Below, piece after piece: positions 1 through 13,265 of a DNA stretch of 64,000 nucleotides (positions are counted from its first letter, which is position 1; every line of letters begins with the position of its first letter). The notes below the pieces were generated by a model, which was given only the letters and a program-made list of their open reading frames with translations, did no database searches and had not been told where the DNA came from. Position numbers and translations under genes: made by a program. Source of the DNA: Synchiropus splendidus (Eukaryota; Chordata; Actinopteri; Syngnathiformes; Callionymidae); the NCBI RefSeq assembly GCF_027744825.2, contig NC_071347.1:18920001-18984000 (forward strand). The letters run 5' to 3'.

Positions 1-556
1 GAAAAGAAATAGTGACTCGACTTCATTGTTGTCAGAGGGGAGGTTCAGAGAAGGGCCATGTTTTTGGCCTATTGTTTCCAGATCAGTGACTCTGCCCACA
101 GTTACCATGGCTGCTGCTCTGCCCACCTTTTCCGGGACATATAAGGGCGAGGAGCAGCACCAGGCGGCTCCAGCGATGTCATTTTTCTTTAAGAATGATG
201 CCGTGTACTCCACCTCAAACAGTCTTTGCCAGGAACTAGCAGTGACCATTTATTTGGAGTGGGAGACTTTCTGAGGAATTTCTTTGTTTTTCTGCAGCTT
301 TTAAGTTGTTGACAGTGTTTGGATCATTCACTTAGTGATTTTGGCATTTGGGATTCGCAGGCTCTCTTGTTTATGAGGATGTTGGGAAATTATTTGTTGG
401 ATTTGGTTGCAAGAGGCTTTTTTTTTTTTTATCAGTCAAGACATCCAGAAAATGAAAGAGCAGAGTAAAGCTTTTATGTCACTGAATTGGTTGTTCAACA
501 CAGTCACACAAAAGGACACTGCAGTCTCACAGCTGTCACACACAGCCGTGTTGGAA
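1..556. other. Non-coding DNA, no feature recognised
   Basis: The short open frames here have no recognisable domain and no codon-like composition. A poly-T run lies near 419-430. I see no exon, RNA gene or repeat family that I can name. Confidence 0.5.
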
Positions 557-891
557 TACTGGAAATTCTGTACTATAGACAGCACTGGAATATTAGCCGC
601 ACCCATTTAAAAAGGAAAATTGACCTTGTTCATACATAAGCCGCACCATTCTATAAGCCGCAGGTGCAGTGGTGCAGTCTGAGCCGTAGAAACGGGTGAA
701 AACATCGCATTTTGAACACTTTGAGGTCAATAAAACACCTGTGATTTTATCTGTTTCATGTGATGAGGCTCAAATTTTTGCATGAAGCTCTTTTGCCTCT
801 AAAAATTCATATATCAGTTGTGTCGTTGTATAAACCGCTGGGTTCACACCACCGGAAAAAAGTAGTCGCTTGTAGTACGGAAATTACTGTA
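557..891. mobile_element. MITE copy, family 1 (ACTGGAAATTCTG ends)
   Basis: The left end at 557-580 (TACTGGAAATTCTGTACTAT) is an imperfect inverted match to the right end at 877-891 (ACGGAAATTACTGTA). Between them lies a characteristic block with repeated 'ATAAGCCGCA' words at about 638-690. The same block and end structure recur at 50467-50920, so this is a dispersed inverted-repeat element. It has no transposase and looks non-autonomous. The superfamily (Tc1/mariner, hAT or piggyBac) cannot be settled from these ends alone. Confidence 0.6.
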
Positions 892-3800
892 TGTTATTAT
901 CTCATTTCGACTGTTTTTCTTCTCCAGAAACACAGCAAAGTCTCTGGTTGAACTATTGTCTGAGTCATTTGTTGTCTATTTTTGTTTTAAACTCGCCCAA
1001 CATGTCACCTTTTCAATACAGTACAGACAGAGGTAAAGTAAAAAGTGCAGCGCCACTCAACAAGAGCCAGTTCCATTTATCAGACACGTTCCATCAGAGC
1101 ACATCAGAATCAGCCGCTTCAATCTCCTTCACCGCTCAACATCTCCATGTACTTGTGACAGTGTAGCTGAGAGTCCTTTTTGGACGAATCCAGGAGTGAA
1201 GAGTCATGCAACCGAGGGAGGGAAAAAAACAGCTCTAACTGTGTCTGCTTGACAGATAAAAGCCTTATTTGAAATCAGTGAATCTGTTCACCAAGTACAT
1301 GATCCTGGGATCAGTGGTGGCTGTGGACACAAAAGCAGAGCGTTTCCTGACGACTTCATGCTGCTCTGAGAAGGAGACTTTTACGCAGTCATGATGGCTC
1401 TTTGGGTGTGATGCTATTACACAACAGACGGTGTGGGTGGACTGTAGAGTGGCCAGATGACTATTAAAGCTTGTAACGTTTCTTGTGAGGACAAAGTTCA
1501 CAGACCAATTCATGGACTTTAAGAGATCACTCTCAACCATTTAGGAAAACAATAACACATGGCTCCATGCACTTTTAAGATCAGCCTGTTTGGCTATTTA
1601 GTTTTTGGGTAGTATGTGACTTTAATTGAAGATGACCTTAGTTTAGAGGCATCTTTTATTGTTTGTTTTTTCATTGGGAAAAAGAAGGTAATTCAAAGAA
1701 GCTGTTGCCTGTAAGGCAGCCTGAAGGTACTTTATTCAAGAGGGACGAAAGTGGAGATTCAGGATGGGCAGTGGTTCCTCTCTATTGTACTGGATGGGAA
1801 TTGAGCTCTTGTTTTCAATGTGTTCAAAATCCTCCCTTAACCATTAGTAGGAAATGGGAGACCCCATTAACTGTTGGCTGACACCCCAGTAATGACGGGG
1901 TGAGCTCAGTCATCCACCAGGAATCGAGGGCAAATCTTGACTGTTTTTCACAGGGCATCCATTGAATAGGACGCTACAGTCTAGACCCAGGACCAGATGG
2001 GTGCTCACTTGAGAATGTCTTAAGATGCTGTCTGAGGTGATGGTGGCGGGAAGAAAAGGCTTGGGAGTTGTAATGATACAGTACTCCCCCATATGGCTTT
2101 TTCAGGGATGTAGTGTATATTTAACGCTGTGAGGTGCATTTGCCAAGCAGCCAGGAACACATCATCATCTTGGGTAACACGAGTGCCTTAACCAGTGCTT
2201 GCCAAGTCTCTCGTAACCGGCGTAAAACATACAATAACTGTTGCACTTTCTCTTCACAAATGGTGCTTCACTAGAGCAACATATTATCTCCAAAAACAAG
2301 GATTTGGAAAGGAGGACTGTTTTCTCAGTTTAACACTGTGAGCAATTTGGGAAGATGAGTTCTGTTGCAACACAAATAAATATCCAGGCCTTTGTTTAAC
2401 CTTATTTCTCCATCTGCCATGAATAAACCTTCATCCTGGAGAAAAACCGTCCTGTGTTGTGCAGAACGTGTGATGCTCATTTCGCCGCGAACCTCTGTCG
2501 ATGCCACACATGCATAGAAGGGCTGCTATTCAGCATCCTATAGCATGAAGCTCTTTAAGGACGCCTTGCTTGGTTAAGGACTCGCAGGCTCACTACTCCA
2601 TCCGCAACATCTGCTGGTTACCATGGCAACCCAGATTTTGGGCAATTCCCCGTCAGGTGGCTTTCAGTCAGAAGCGTTGGAAAAATTGGGCTTCTTCTCA
2701 CTGATGAATGAAAGACAAAATAACAGAGTAGATCAATTCGAGTCTTTGGTGACACCGGGTTTGGATTGACATGATGCCACCGGGGTGCGGTTTTTGACAA
2801 CCAAAAATAATTCTGCCACACAAAAGAAAATGAGTAACAAAAGTCAAATTTGCCTGGAGGCTAAATGAATGTGAAGAAGACGTGCTTTCTTCGCGCTTCA
2901 ATTTACTGAGGTCCTATTCAACACGGAGACAAAAGCAGTGACTTTGGGGTATAATTGTAGGGGGGAAAAAAAAGCCTTGATGAATGCGTCCCAGGCGATA
3001 CGTGGTTGTGTGGCACCATGTCACCGACTGGGACTTGTTTTCATGTTGAAGAGTTTATTTTGCTGTTAGTCAGTAAAATTTGGAATAAAAGTTCAGCAGT
3101 TAAATAAAGTCCCAATCAGATAGTACGGTTGACTGTGGAAAAATTCATGTTTGTGTCACTCTGGATAAAGCTTTTCGTGTAGAGAGAAAAGTCAAATACA
3201 ATTCATCCATCCTGCTATATTTGTGGCTTACATAGGAGCACAGCACTGTCTATACTCAAACTACCCATCATGCACTACAGCAATTGAAGTCCCTCCACAA
3301 GATCAGCCAAAGGTTCAACTCAATTTTCCATGCTTGAGTAGGCAGTGTTCATAATGTTTTACTCTGAAATCGGGTTTCAAGAGATCGGCAGTTGGGCAAG
3401 ATGGCTGACCAAGTTGACCTTGACCCTGAGGGTAGCCTGTTCTGCTCAAGCTGATCATAAACGTTGAAGCCACATCACTTATCAATACTATGTATACGTT
3501 GGGATGGTTACAGGTCCATATTCCAACGTCAAAGCGAAACTGCAGAATCCAATTCCATCTTGGATCCTACTGGAATGTCAAGCTAACAGGCGAGCGATTA
3601 TGACAGCATCCCCGAATATCTCCGGGTGGGCTTCATACAAACAGAACCAGCAGGAGGCGATCATTAGAAGGCGGCTTCTTCAGGGCTGGGGTTCCAGCTA
3701 CTCCGCCAAAACCTCCACGAGAGCTTTTCCGTCTCGCAGGCGGAGCGCGGAGGAAACATGCCCCTGGCCAACGGCAGCACAGTTCCCCTCTCTTTAACCT

Positions 3801-4405
3801 GATTACAGTAATGAGCTTAGCGACCGTCGGATGCACAACATCTAAAGAGTCTGCAGCAGACAAACAGACTGCAGTCGCTCACTCACTCACTCTCCCTGCC
3901 AGCCACAGTCCCCAATAGCCCAGCACAGACATGGATACTGCGCCGGCTGGGGACACGTCATGATGTAAACAGATGAAACTAGAAGGTTTGAAGGTGAAAC
4001 TGCCGCAGCGATTAGACATTTTGCTAATCGTCTCCTCAAGCAAACCAGGGAGAATTAACCTTCGGTTACACCCCATTAGTCTCTTGTACCAGAAGGGCGA
4101 CGCTGTCCTCACTTAAAAGAACATTTGTATATAAATATTAGCTGGCACTGCGCAATTGTTGACTGTTTCAAACAGACTTCAGTGAGAGCAAAAATGCCCT
4201 TCTATTCAGCTGTGCTAAATACAGACTCACACACAAATTGTCTTTTCTATTATTATTCTATTATTATTATTTTGCCTGTACATTAGCACTTACATTTTGC
4301 AATAATTATAACAGAAAAAAAAGTTAAAAAAGTTAATAACTTTTTATTATATGTTATACGTTATAACTAGTAATATGGAGAAATCTGAAAATAAAACTCA
4401 GACTA
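892..4405. other. Unique non-coding DNA
   Basis: The composition is mixed and I recognised no exon. The short open frames (up to about 97 codons) lack protein-like features and splice context. The stretch at 3500-4110 is somewhat GC-richer but gives no coherent reading frame. Confidence 0.4.
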
Positions 4406-4683
4406 CAGGGTTCTCCCCAGCACTTTAGCCGCATAGAGGCCTCCCAAGTTTTCTGTTTTTTTCAGTCAACATGTAGTAATATATGACTCACTGGAAGAGT
4501 GCTCCCTCATTGCAAGATGCCGGCTTTTAAGGTACCTGTAGATCTTAAAAGGACCTTAAGGAGGGCCCTTAAAAAGATGCCCAATGCACTCTGCTTTTGT
4601 TTCTCTCCTCTGTCAAATGACACCCACCCTCCCACCAGAGACACCCCTGATGGTGGGGAGAAAAAAACCAAGGGAGTACCCTG
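4406..4683. mobile_element. Short inverted-repeat DNA element, family 2, copy 1
   Basis: The element starts with CAGGGTTCTCCCCAGCACTT and ends with GGGAGTACCCTG, which are imperfect inverted repeats of each other. A diverged second copy starts at 8086 with the same first 21 bases and shares the internal blocks (AAGG-rich stretch, 'CACTCTGCTTTTGT', and the GGTGGGG-A7 tail). The CAGGG start suggests a hAT-type non-autonomous element, but no clean 8-bp target duplication is visible. No coding capacity is expected. Confidence 0.6.
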
Positions 4684-7559
4684 TAATACCTTAACCCAGG
4701 AACAGTTGCTCACTGGACCAACGTAAAAGTCACACCCAGACAGACCAGGTGAAGGCGGAGTCAGATGGAAGCACGATTTACTCCTGAGGATTCAAAGTGT
4801 TTTGCTATCCAAAAAATCAAAATACAGTCAGCTTGCTTGTTGACTGGCTACCTTGCTAGCTGGAGCAGTTGGCTCTCCGCAGGCAGGATAACATCCTTGT
4901 TCACTTCATACACACATTTATGATTGTCACACGGGACAGTAAGGTGTTGTTCAGAAGCGGCAAAAAGACAAAAACAGACCTTGCTTTACGTTACATCTCC
5001 TATCGTTTCATTGTTTGAGTTACATTTTTTGTGACAAGAAACATGAGTTTTGAGTGGTAGTAAATGCTCCGTCATCATAGAAGCGGGGCTGTTATCCTAA
5101 AATGCATCACTTACTTCTGCTCCGCCATCTAATGAAATGTTGGCACAACGCATTTGAACTTTTTTATTCGGGCTTTCCAGCTAAGTGTTTCAGTGGCATT
5201 ATCTTCTGCCTGAAAACCGACTCTTACCATTCCTGACTTCCGATTTAACTGATGACTCAACTCTGCCAATTATCTGCCCACTTGATAAAAAATACAAGTC
5301 TCGGCCGTAATAATATCAATGAGCTGGCATGAACACAAAATGTTCCGCCGTCACGGCAACATGTCAGAGGTCAGACCGGAGTGACCGGGCAACTGTGCAG
5401 CTCAGCAAACTGCCTCCGAGAGTCACACTTCTGAGAGCTGCTAATAGCTGGAATTAATTCTGTCACAGTCGCACACTCTTACTTATTAGTGGCGACAAAA
5501 GTATCATTAGTGATGTGGGGACATTTAGCTGGCTGATAATTTGGACTTTAGCTTTAAATTCAGGCTTTACTGACACACACGGATGCAACTGAACATCACG
5601 TGAACATAGGGTTTTCGACACAAGATAAAAAAATTTCACATGCTTCCCATGCCAGGTCAGGAGATCACCAGCTGCTATGTGTTTGGGTTCACCGTGAGAT
5701 TTCAACAGCTAGACATATTTCCCAGCGAAATAAAAACCAATTTAAAAGTAAAAGTTGAGTTTGTTGTTGACAGTGGTGGTGTTTACTCGCTGCCACTCTA
5801 TATTCCGTCAGAGCACTGAGAGACAGACGGGCTCAGACACAGGCGTGGAGGCAGGCAGGCATGCAGGCAGCCAATGAATTGTGCGATCCGCCTTTCTATA
5901 ATAACTAGACAACCCATCCATTTCATTGTGGCCTCTCTGACAGTATCATCTGACTTATTGGCAGAGCCGTGGGGGAGAAAAAGAACCTGCCAACCTCCAC
6001 ATGCACTTGGGGTTAACAAGACAAAAAAGCTACGCTCCACAGGTCTGCGGAAACTTAAGTGAAACCCATGAAGACTTTCCTGCCCTTAACTGCGGCTGGT
6101 AATTGTCCAACGGAGCAAAGCGTTGTTGCCTCCAGCTGGATGCTTCCTCTTTAATCTCTGCTTTCCTATGGCACTGTCATGTAATCTCCGTCCGCCAACC
6201 AGGCTGGGAAAATGAAATCAGGGCTCCACTGGATGCTGCTTCATTAGCAGCGGTAAAACTGATTTATTAAAGCGTGATAATGAAATCTCAGACAGACGGA
6301 GAGATGTATGTGGCAGGAGAAGATGACAACGTTGCTCTTCACTGCGAGTGCCATAAAGCATCTTACAGCAGCGCCTTCATTTATTTTTACATGCTGCACA
6401 TAGATCTGGAAAACATTTCACTTTGATATGGACTCACATGCGAGAAAAGCACATGGATGCATGGTGTTGTGTTGGAATGACAGATGGTAGTCGGCTTCTA
6501 GTTCCTTCCCACAACAACTATAAAAGACGACGTCCAACAAAACGTACGAATAAAGGGCATTTAATGAAAGAAATAACATGAATGGTGAATGAGATAATGA
6601 AAGGTTCTAAGACGATGCATAAGTGTGGAAGAGTGACTATAACCGACTCAACAGCAGCTGAAGTTCCGGGACCATCCAGACTACCGAGCAATTGAAATGT
6701 TATGTTTCAAAACGCTACGATCAGACGACTCGTGCATTTGTCAACCCGCACACATCATATGCCATCCAATTCACGAGTCACTAAAATAGTCACGACCACT
6801 CGACTGTCTATATGGTTCTAATTTTACAGGTAACTGGTCTTTATGACAATTTACATCCTTTTTTTTCATTTTCTAACGGCTGTTTACAACACTACACACA
6901 AGTCTAAGTGTTCATCAACCTGTACATGTCACATACCAACCAGTTCACTTACCGTTGGTGACTAGTCTAGCATTAAAAGAGTTGTGAGTTGCAGTCCAGT
7001 TTTTGTATCTCTGTGGAGTTACCACTCAAGGGACATGTCTCCTGGGTTTACCCAGGGTCCTCCTCCCAGTTGGACCCCTCACCAAAGAATTGTAGAGCAA
7101 GCATCACAACTTCACGCCTAAACTGGATTCCTGGTACTTTTTACGGATGCACCGATACTGGGCTTGAGTATTCCTACCCTTACCATGGACAGCGATACCA
7201 CCAAACCCATACTACAGCAGTTTTTCAGCTTATGACTATTACTTCACCAGACGATACAGTGACCTAAATCTGAGCCCCTCTGCTTACCCCACAACTGAAC
7301 TACAGACAACCTGAAGGCTTGACTGTTGCAAACTGTCCTGGATCCTGAACACCTCCCCTGGAAAGTGAAAGGATAGATGTGTGGCTGAAATTATGGTCTG
7401 AACCATAAATCTTATGATCATCCACCGAGGTCGTTGAGAGCACAAACCATCCAACTGTTCCCTAAACTCCGTTCAACCCTCCGCCACGGCGGTCTCGCTT
7501 CATAAAACGGATGATGTGATGGTCTTTAGTTGTGTCCACGACATCCTTTCTGTGAATTG
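4684..7559. other. Unique non-coding DNA
   Basis: No exon, RNA gene or known repeat is recognised. The stretch is AT-rich to neutral with scattered short open frames only. Confidence 0.4.
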
Positions 7560-7725
7560 AATGGACATGCAGTTCATTTTTTAAAAATATATCACTGCTT
7601 GATTATTAATATTTATTGAAGTTATTTTGACGTAGCAGCATCTGAGTTATTTCACTCAGCCGCTGGCCAACGCTCTTGCATGCAGACGCTAAGTGCAGCT
7701 ATTTATAGCGCATGTACCGGGATGG

Positions 7726-7880
7726 TATATAAAGGGAGTGCTGAGGCGAGGACATTACAGACTCTACAGCAGTGTTGCTAAAGTGCATGCATCAGTGTGG
7801 GCAAACAACAGCATTTTTATGTCAGAATGGCCACGAATAATTCAAATAAATTGCTTTAATAATCATTAGGAAGAACGGTA
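7726..7880 (+). promoter_or_regulatory. Candidate TATA promoter with short first exon and splice donor
   Basis: A consensus TATA box (TATATAAAG, 7726-7734) is followed at the expected spacing by a possible start near 7757. About 120 bases later comes a good splice donor (ACG then GTAAGT, GT at 7878-7879). The putative exon has no long open frame. This could be the first exon of a non-coding RNA or of a gene extending to the right, or it could be chance in AT-rich DNA. Confidence 0.25.
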
Positions 7881-8085
7881 AGTCTAAATAAATGCAAATA
7901 AAATAATCATTTTAGGAACTCAAATTAATAATTTAATTATTATTGCCAGAAGATTCCTGGTCTGTGCAAAAAAGAGTGAAATTTAACAGTATTTTTCAAT
8001 CTGTTTTTCAGCTGAATGTGCGACAAATCTAGGGTGACTTTTTTTTTACGTCCTCTAAAATTCTACTACCATTCAAACTCATTTT

Positions 8086-8473
8086 CAGGGTTCTCCCCAG
8101 CACTTTGGCAGAATTGGGGGGCCCATATGCAGAGATTCTGGCCCCCTAGACTGGGAAAATCCCAGCACATTTGCAGTGAAATATGACTTGTAATGTCAGC
8201 GCTTCCTCATCTTCAGCTGAGCAGCACCTTTTAAGGTAGACCTTAGAAGGACCTTCCTTAAAGAGGGCCCTGAAGGATGTTCGATGCGCTCTGCTTTTGT
8301 CTATCCCTGTTGTTAAACTACGACACCCGTCTTGGTCTTGAATGCATTATTTACTTGGTCTTGTCTCAGTGTCGGACTGGGTCGAATCGGGATTTGCTGC
8401 CATGGTTGTTCTCGGTTGGTGTGGTAGTGAATGCAAGACTAGGGGACACCCCTTAAGGTGGGGGAAAAAAACA
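8086..8473. mobile_element. Short inverted-repeat DNA element, family 2, copy 2
   Basis: The start is the same as in the copy at 4406 and the internal order is shared, ending in a GGTGGGGG-A7 tail at about 8456-8470. It carries about 120 extra bases at roughly 8314-8440 that copy 1 lacks. That extra segment has a TTGGTCTTG / TTGTCTCAGTGTCGG composition matching, in reverse complement, the GAGACAAGACC-type repeat near 58200. It is therefore probably a nested insertion. Confidence 0.55.
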
Positions 8474-11400
8474 TGAAAAAAATGGAAAAAAATACATGCG
8501 ATTTTCCTGAACATGTTTTCCCTTCAGGTTTGCTTGATTTAAATGCCCAAAGTAAGAGCTCATGAACAGTGTTTGCATGGTTAATTGAATAAAAGCAGCG
8601 ACAATCCTCGTGTCAAACAGTGGCCTTCTGGGAGAAGTGATCGACTAATGGCTTACAAGAGAACCTGATGTCACTACATCTGGTCACCAGCTGTGTGGAA
8701 ACCACCTTTTAAGGTCAATACGTTCCTGACCTTTGAGGAAGATCACATCCTCCTCTGGCTGCCAATATACAGAGTAAAATGAAAAAAAAAAAGTCATACA
8801 CTCTGTGGCTCATTGGTATTGCTGCGCCTTGCACCTTCACCAAAAAAAAAAAAATCCAAATGATTAGTTGGAGCCTCCCATGGGACAGAGAAGCTAAAGA
8901 GGGGGAAGTGTAATTCAATTAGTCCTACAGTTCTGCACCGGAGGGAGGCGGACAGATCCATCTCGCTGAGAGATCTGGGACGGAGTGGAATGCGAGATAT
9001 TGGCAGCATATCATTGGTCGCCGTGCTTTTTATTCTGATGTAGTCAGCAGCGCAGAGCAGTTCCACCTAAAATACTCGCCGCGAATCTTATCTTCACAGA
9101 GCGGCTCAGGAGGGCTGAGGCTGAAAGAGAGCGCGGCAAGCCACGGTACATGACAACAAGTCACATCGTGAGCTATGCCTCTGAGCTTGTGCCACGTGTC
9201 GAGGATGCTGTCTCCCACAGAAGTCGCACACAGATCACTCTTTCAGAGCACTCTCTCCTCCACTCACTATTTTCTCTCCCCTCCCCGTGGAGGATTTGTA
9301 AGGAGTCGCGCCGCCTCACTTCACGAAATTCCTGTAATTTATGACAGCCTTTTCCCCGGCACAAAGGAATCGAATTAAACTGCGAATTTAGCGCAAGTTT
9401 GCCCGCATGAGCTCCTCACACAGACCGTCGATCACAAATAAATACCAGAAGTGGTGACAGTCATTAAATAACAACGTCAATAATCCCCCACTACATTTGA
9501 TTTGGGATTACGGGAAGGGTGAGAGCCGGCTGCCATGATGAGCATTCTAATCTCACCAGAGCGAGAGAGGCTGCATCAGGTCACACGGAGGGCTGGGACA
9601 GATAACGTGGAAATGTCAATACATCATTGTTCACCAGATGATTGCTGATGGCCTTCATCGTCTCCGTCTTATCTTCAGTTTATCAAAAACCATATCAAAG
9701 GTCTCCCGCTGTTGTACGTCCCAAACACCTGATCAGTGTGGTTTACCACAGGAGTCAGCATGAGTGCGGCACAACCTGGCAAGAACCTCCATTTTAGTGG
9801 GTCATTCACGTACACCAAGTCAAGGCAGCAATGGTAATAGATAGTAAAGGAACGTACCATAAACACATGAGTCTGATGTCTGAGGTTCCAAGGGATGGCT
9901 ATGATACTTGCTGGAGCATGTTTGCATGTATTTGTAAAAGGTCAGTGGTCACCACTCACGCCATCATGCTGCCAACTCCAGCAAATGTTTGCAAAATAAC
10001 AGTGATCTTTGAGGGCACCGTGGCATCCAAGTCTTGTGTTCAAACTGGTTGTTTCAGAGCTGGCCATACACTGCGTTTTTTTTTTTTTTTTATCGTGGTA
10101 TTTAGCTGCAGCTCATACAGAACAAGTGAATCAAGCACCACACGATTCCTGTTCTCACACTCAAGGCCGACACCGTACGTCCATATATGACACAGCAGAG
10201 TCTAGTATCTGTAACTGCAACCTAGAAGTAGGAGCCAGAAGAACTGGAAACTGCCACAGAACGCAGCCAATGAGGAAGTGATCAGACAGAGAAACAAGGA
10301 AACAGAGGGAACAGTTTTGACTTTTACTGAATTGAAGACAATAGAAATGCTGGTTTCTAATCATGACTGGTGAATATCACTCCATTCTGTATCCGTCTTA
10401 ACGTGGCCCATCTGTTTGTATGTCTGGATGCCTAACTTTAGTTCCTCAGGGAGTTGGCATGTTCCTTTTTTTCGTTACAAACATGGTGAAAACCACCATC
10501 ATCATATCCCCCTCCATTGTTTTCTGCCTGTGCGCACTTTGTTTTGTCACGTGTGATCATGTGATATTTCGTCTTTTGAGACCAGATCATAGATCTAAGG
10601 CATGGTGGCTTTCATTGTCATGCACAATACTTCTGTATTTCCGTATGTTCGCGCAGGATTTTAAACCGGTTTGCTTTTCATCCCCTCGATCAGAAGGTGG
10701 TTTTACGGTGTGAATCGCTTCTCTTTACCACACATATATGACTCGATGCCAGATGCACAAGTCGGCCCGCTTCCCAAAATAGTTGCACAAGTGAAGAATT
10801 GTGTGAAAATGGTCCAAAAATCGCACCGTGTTTGCCCAGTTTAAAATCTCCAACCGATGGAGGCAGAAGTGCAAAAGCACACGCTGCTGCAAATAGATGC
10901 GATTCATAAAATATCAAGCACATAAAGGGGGGTGAGTTGTCGGAGCAAATCGGGGTTCATATCTATTGTGTTTGAACTAAATGACATTGCGGCTTTCTGA
11001 AGTCGAGAATCTTCAACCAAAAATGCATTCCAATGGTGGAAGAAGGTAAAAGAAGTAGCCCATTCAGTTTCACTGGAGGCAGAGGTGATGCCACAAAAGC
11101 AATAGTTGGATTGAATGGTGAGTCAGAATGGGTGGCAGCAGGGACAAAGTCTCTCAGTATAGAGGTAGTCAGATGGGAGAAGAGAGGTTGGTACGCTGGG
11201 ATTTTGACCCTCTGCACTGGGCAACGCCAGCGTCACAGAAGGAAACAAAACAAGCATCACTAATACTCAAGAGTCAGTGCAACACGATACTGTCCCAGCA
11301 CACACAGACATGAGTGCGTATCGATACAGCCAAGCAGCAGCACCCACTGTGGGACGGTGGGACTTCACTGGTTCCATCACTTGGACTGCTCCGTGAATCT

Positions 11401-12917
11401 GTCGCATGATGAAACTGAAGACTCGATGGAGAATGATGCCAACAGCTGTCATAGCCGGCCCTCAACAGATGGCGAGGGTGGCCAGAAACTCTGTCGCGTT
11501 TGAAACATATAGAACATCACAAACATTGACAGGAAAAGACGCCAATTATAAGAACACCATTTGCTGTTCTAAATCCATCATCTCAGCACAGGCAGCGAGG
11601 CATTGCACAACAGGCCTGAGTCACGTCTCCAGGTTGTCAAAACTGTGGCACGGGCCCTACTTTTGTACACAGTGATGTAACGCATGAGTCATTGCCAATG
11701 CACAACTTTGAGCCAACCCTAAACTGACAGGAGTCTCAAGCTTACTTTTGTGTTTTAGTGAGCATCGACTACTTAGAACTGAAGCAGCCATGATGACTAC
11801 AATAGGTTTTTTTTAACCACAGCTGGATTTAATTCATTCATCCACCCAAAAGAAGTGTGTGCTGTGTGCCGTATATTAGGTTTACAGTAGATCAGTCATG
11901 TATATCTACAATATTTTGAAATAAATAAACACTATTCATATGTCAGAGGTGCCATAACATAATAACGCAACATGGTAATATGCCATAGAATAACAATGGA
12001 ACTAATATGGATATTCAATGAGGGTCAGTTTCGGGAATATAACATAGAGCAGCGATTCTTGTTCTTGAAAGTGTAACCATGTATTTTCTTCACTTAGCCA
12101 CAAGGTCAATATAGTGCTGATATTCCAAATACACATAAAGTAGTAGTCATTGTGTTGCTCAAACCACGGCGTGACAACCATTCCTGTCGGAGCACTTCAC
12201 ACTTCTCTGAGAATCAAAGGTGCTGACACACGCATCCGCTGGGTCAGCATCTCTCCCAGTCAGCTGAAGGCTCAGGGCGGGAGATACCGTTGATTTCAAA
12301 GACGACGGAGAGAAAAACGGTCTGACAGCTGCTGCTAAATAACCTTGATGTGGAACTCCTTTATCGTCAGTTTCCCCACAAACAAGATCAGCTCTGAGGT
12401 TGATCAGCAAAATCATTGTCTGCTGATATCTGCGTTATTCCATCGGTGGCGGTAGTTTGGGCTCTCTACTTTACCAGTGCCGATCACCTTTGGGCCTGAA
12501 TACACTGCTGCCTGCTAGAGCAGTATCTTATCAAACCCTGTTCTGCCACTTATTTATAGTTGACAGTGATGTATTGAGTGGTTGACGGGGACCTCACAAT
12601 ATATCAATACTTGCTTCATGGCAACACGCTAAAACCCTTGAGTAGGGCTCAACACTGTTATTTTAAGTTGCTGATACTGCACTAACTCAATACATGTCCA
12701 CACTGTTCTACACACCTGAAACTCTGGCTTCAGGTTTGCTTGCACAAATACAGTGACAGTGACCGGCAAAGAAAGCAGCCCATTGGTTGACAAGACTCCA
12801 TTGCTGATCAGAAAAAGCCCATTCAGTTAGTCAACCATCTTTATTTGTCGTGAGGGCGCCGCCAGCCGAGCGCAGCCCCAACGCACTTCATAGGACTCAC
12901 GTGCTGTCAATCAAAAA
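8474..12917. other. Unique non-coding DNA
   Basis: No exon was recognised. Poly-T/poly-A runs occur at 8780, 8845 and 10076. The stretch at 8930-9400 is moderately GC-rich and gives many overlapping short frames on both strands, but none looks like a protein. This could include conserved regulatory DNA; nothing in the sequence proves it. Confidence 0.35.
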
Positions 12918-13057
12918 GAATTTAGACTTTGTTTATTGTCATTGCACAAAAACATATCACTGTATTATGGCAACGAAATTTTGGTCTGAGGCTTCTGGTT
13001 TCCAAAAACAAAAACTATATATCGAAAATAAATAAATATCAGATAAATACTAACAAA

Positions 13058-13131
<74 letters not shown>

Positions 13132-13265
13132 ATAAACAAATAATCAGTACTGCAGCTATTGTCCAACGTTCAGCAACCTGACAGCACCAGGGACGAAATT
13201 GTTCCTGAATCTGGTGGTTCTGCATCGGATGCTACGGAACCGTATATACTGGGAGGGAGAACAGT
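12918..13265 (-). mobile_element. LINE 3' end fragment interrupted by a (TA)n microsatellite
   Basis: The plus-strand segment at about 13165-13260 (TTCAGCAACCTGACAGC, TTGTTCCTGAATCTGGTGGTTCTG) is a diverged copy of the C-terminal RT region seen at 25870-25960, in the same orientation. The preceding 'TTTATTGTCATTGCACAAAAACATA...CAACGAAATTTTGGTC' looks like the 3' tail typical of such fish LINEs. Between them is a 64-bp (TA)n run. The fragment is old and non-functional. Confidence 0.6.
13066..13129. repeat. (TA)n microsatellite
   Basis: About 32 uninterrupted TA units follow a poly-A run at 13054-13066. The repeat lies inside a LINE 3' fragment. The tyrosine/isoleucine open frames across it on both strands are artefacts. 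Confidence 0.97.

Noticed and set aside
12929..13225. Tyr/Ile-rich frames on both strands
   Set aside because: Low-complexity translation of the (TA)n microsatellite.
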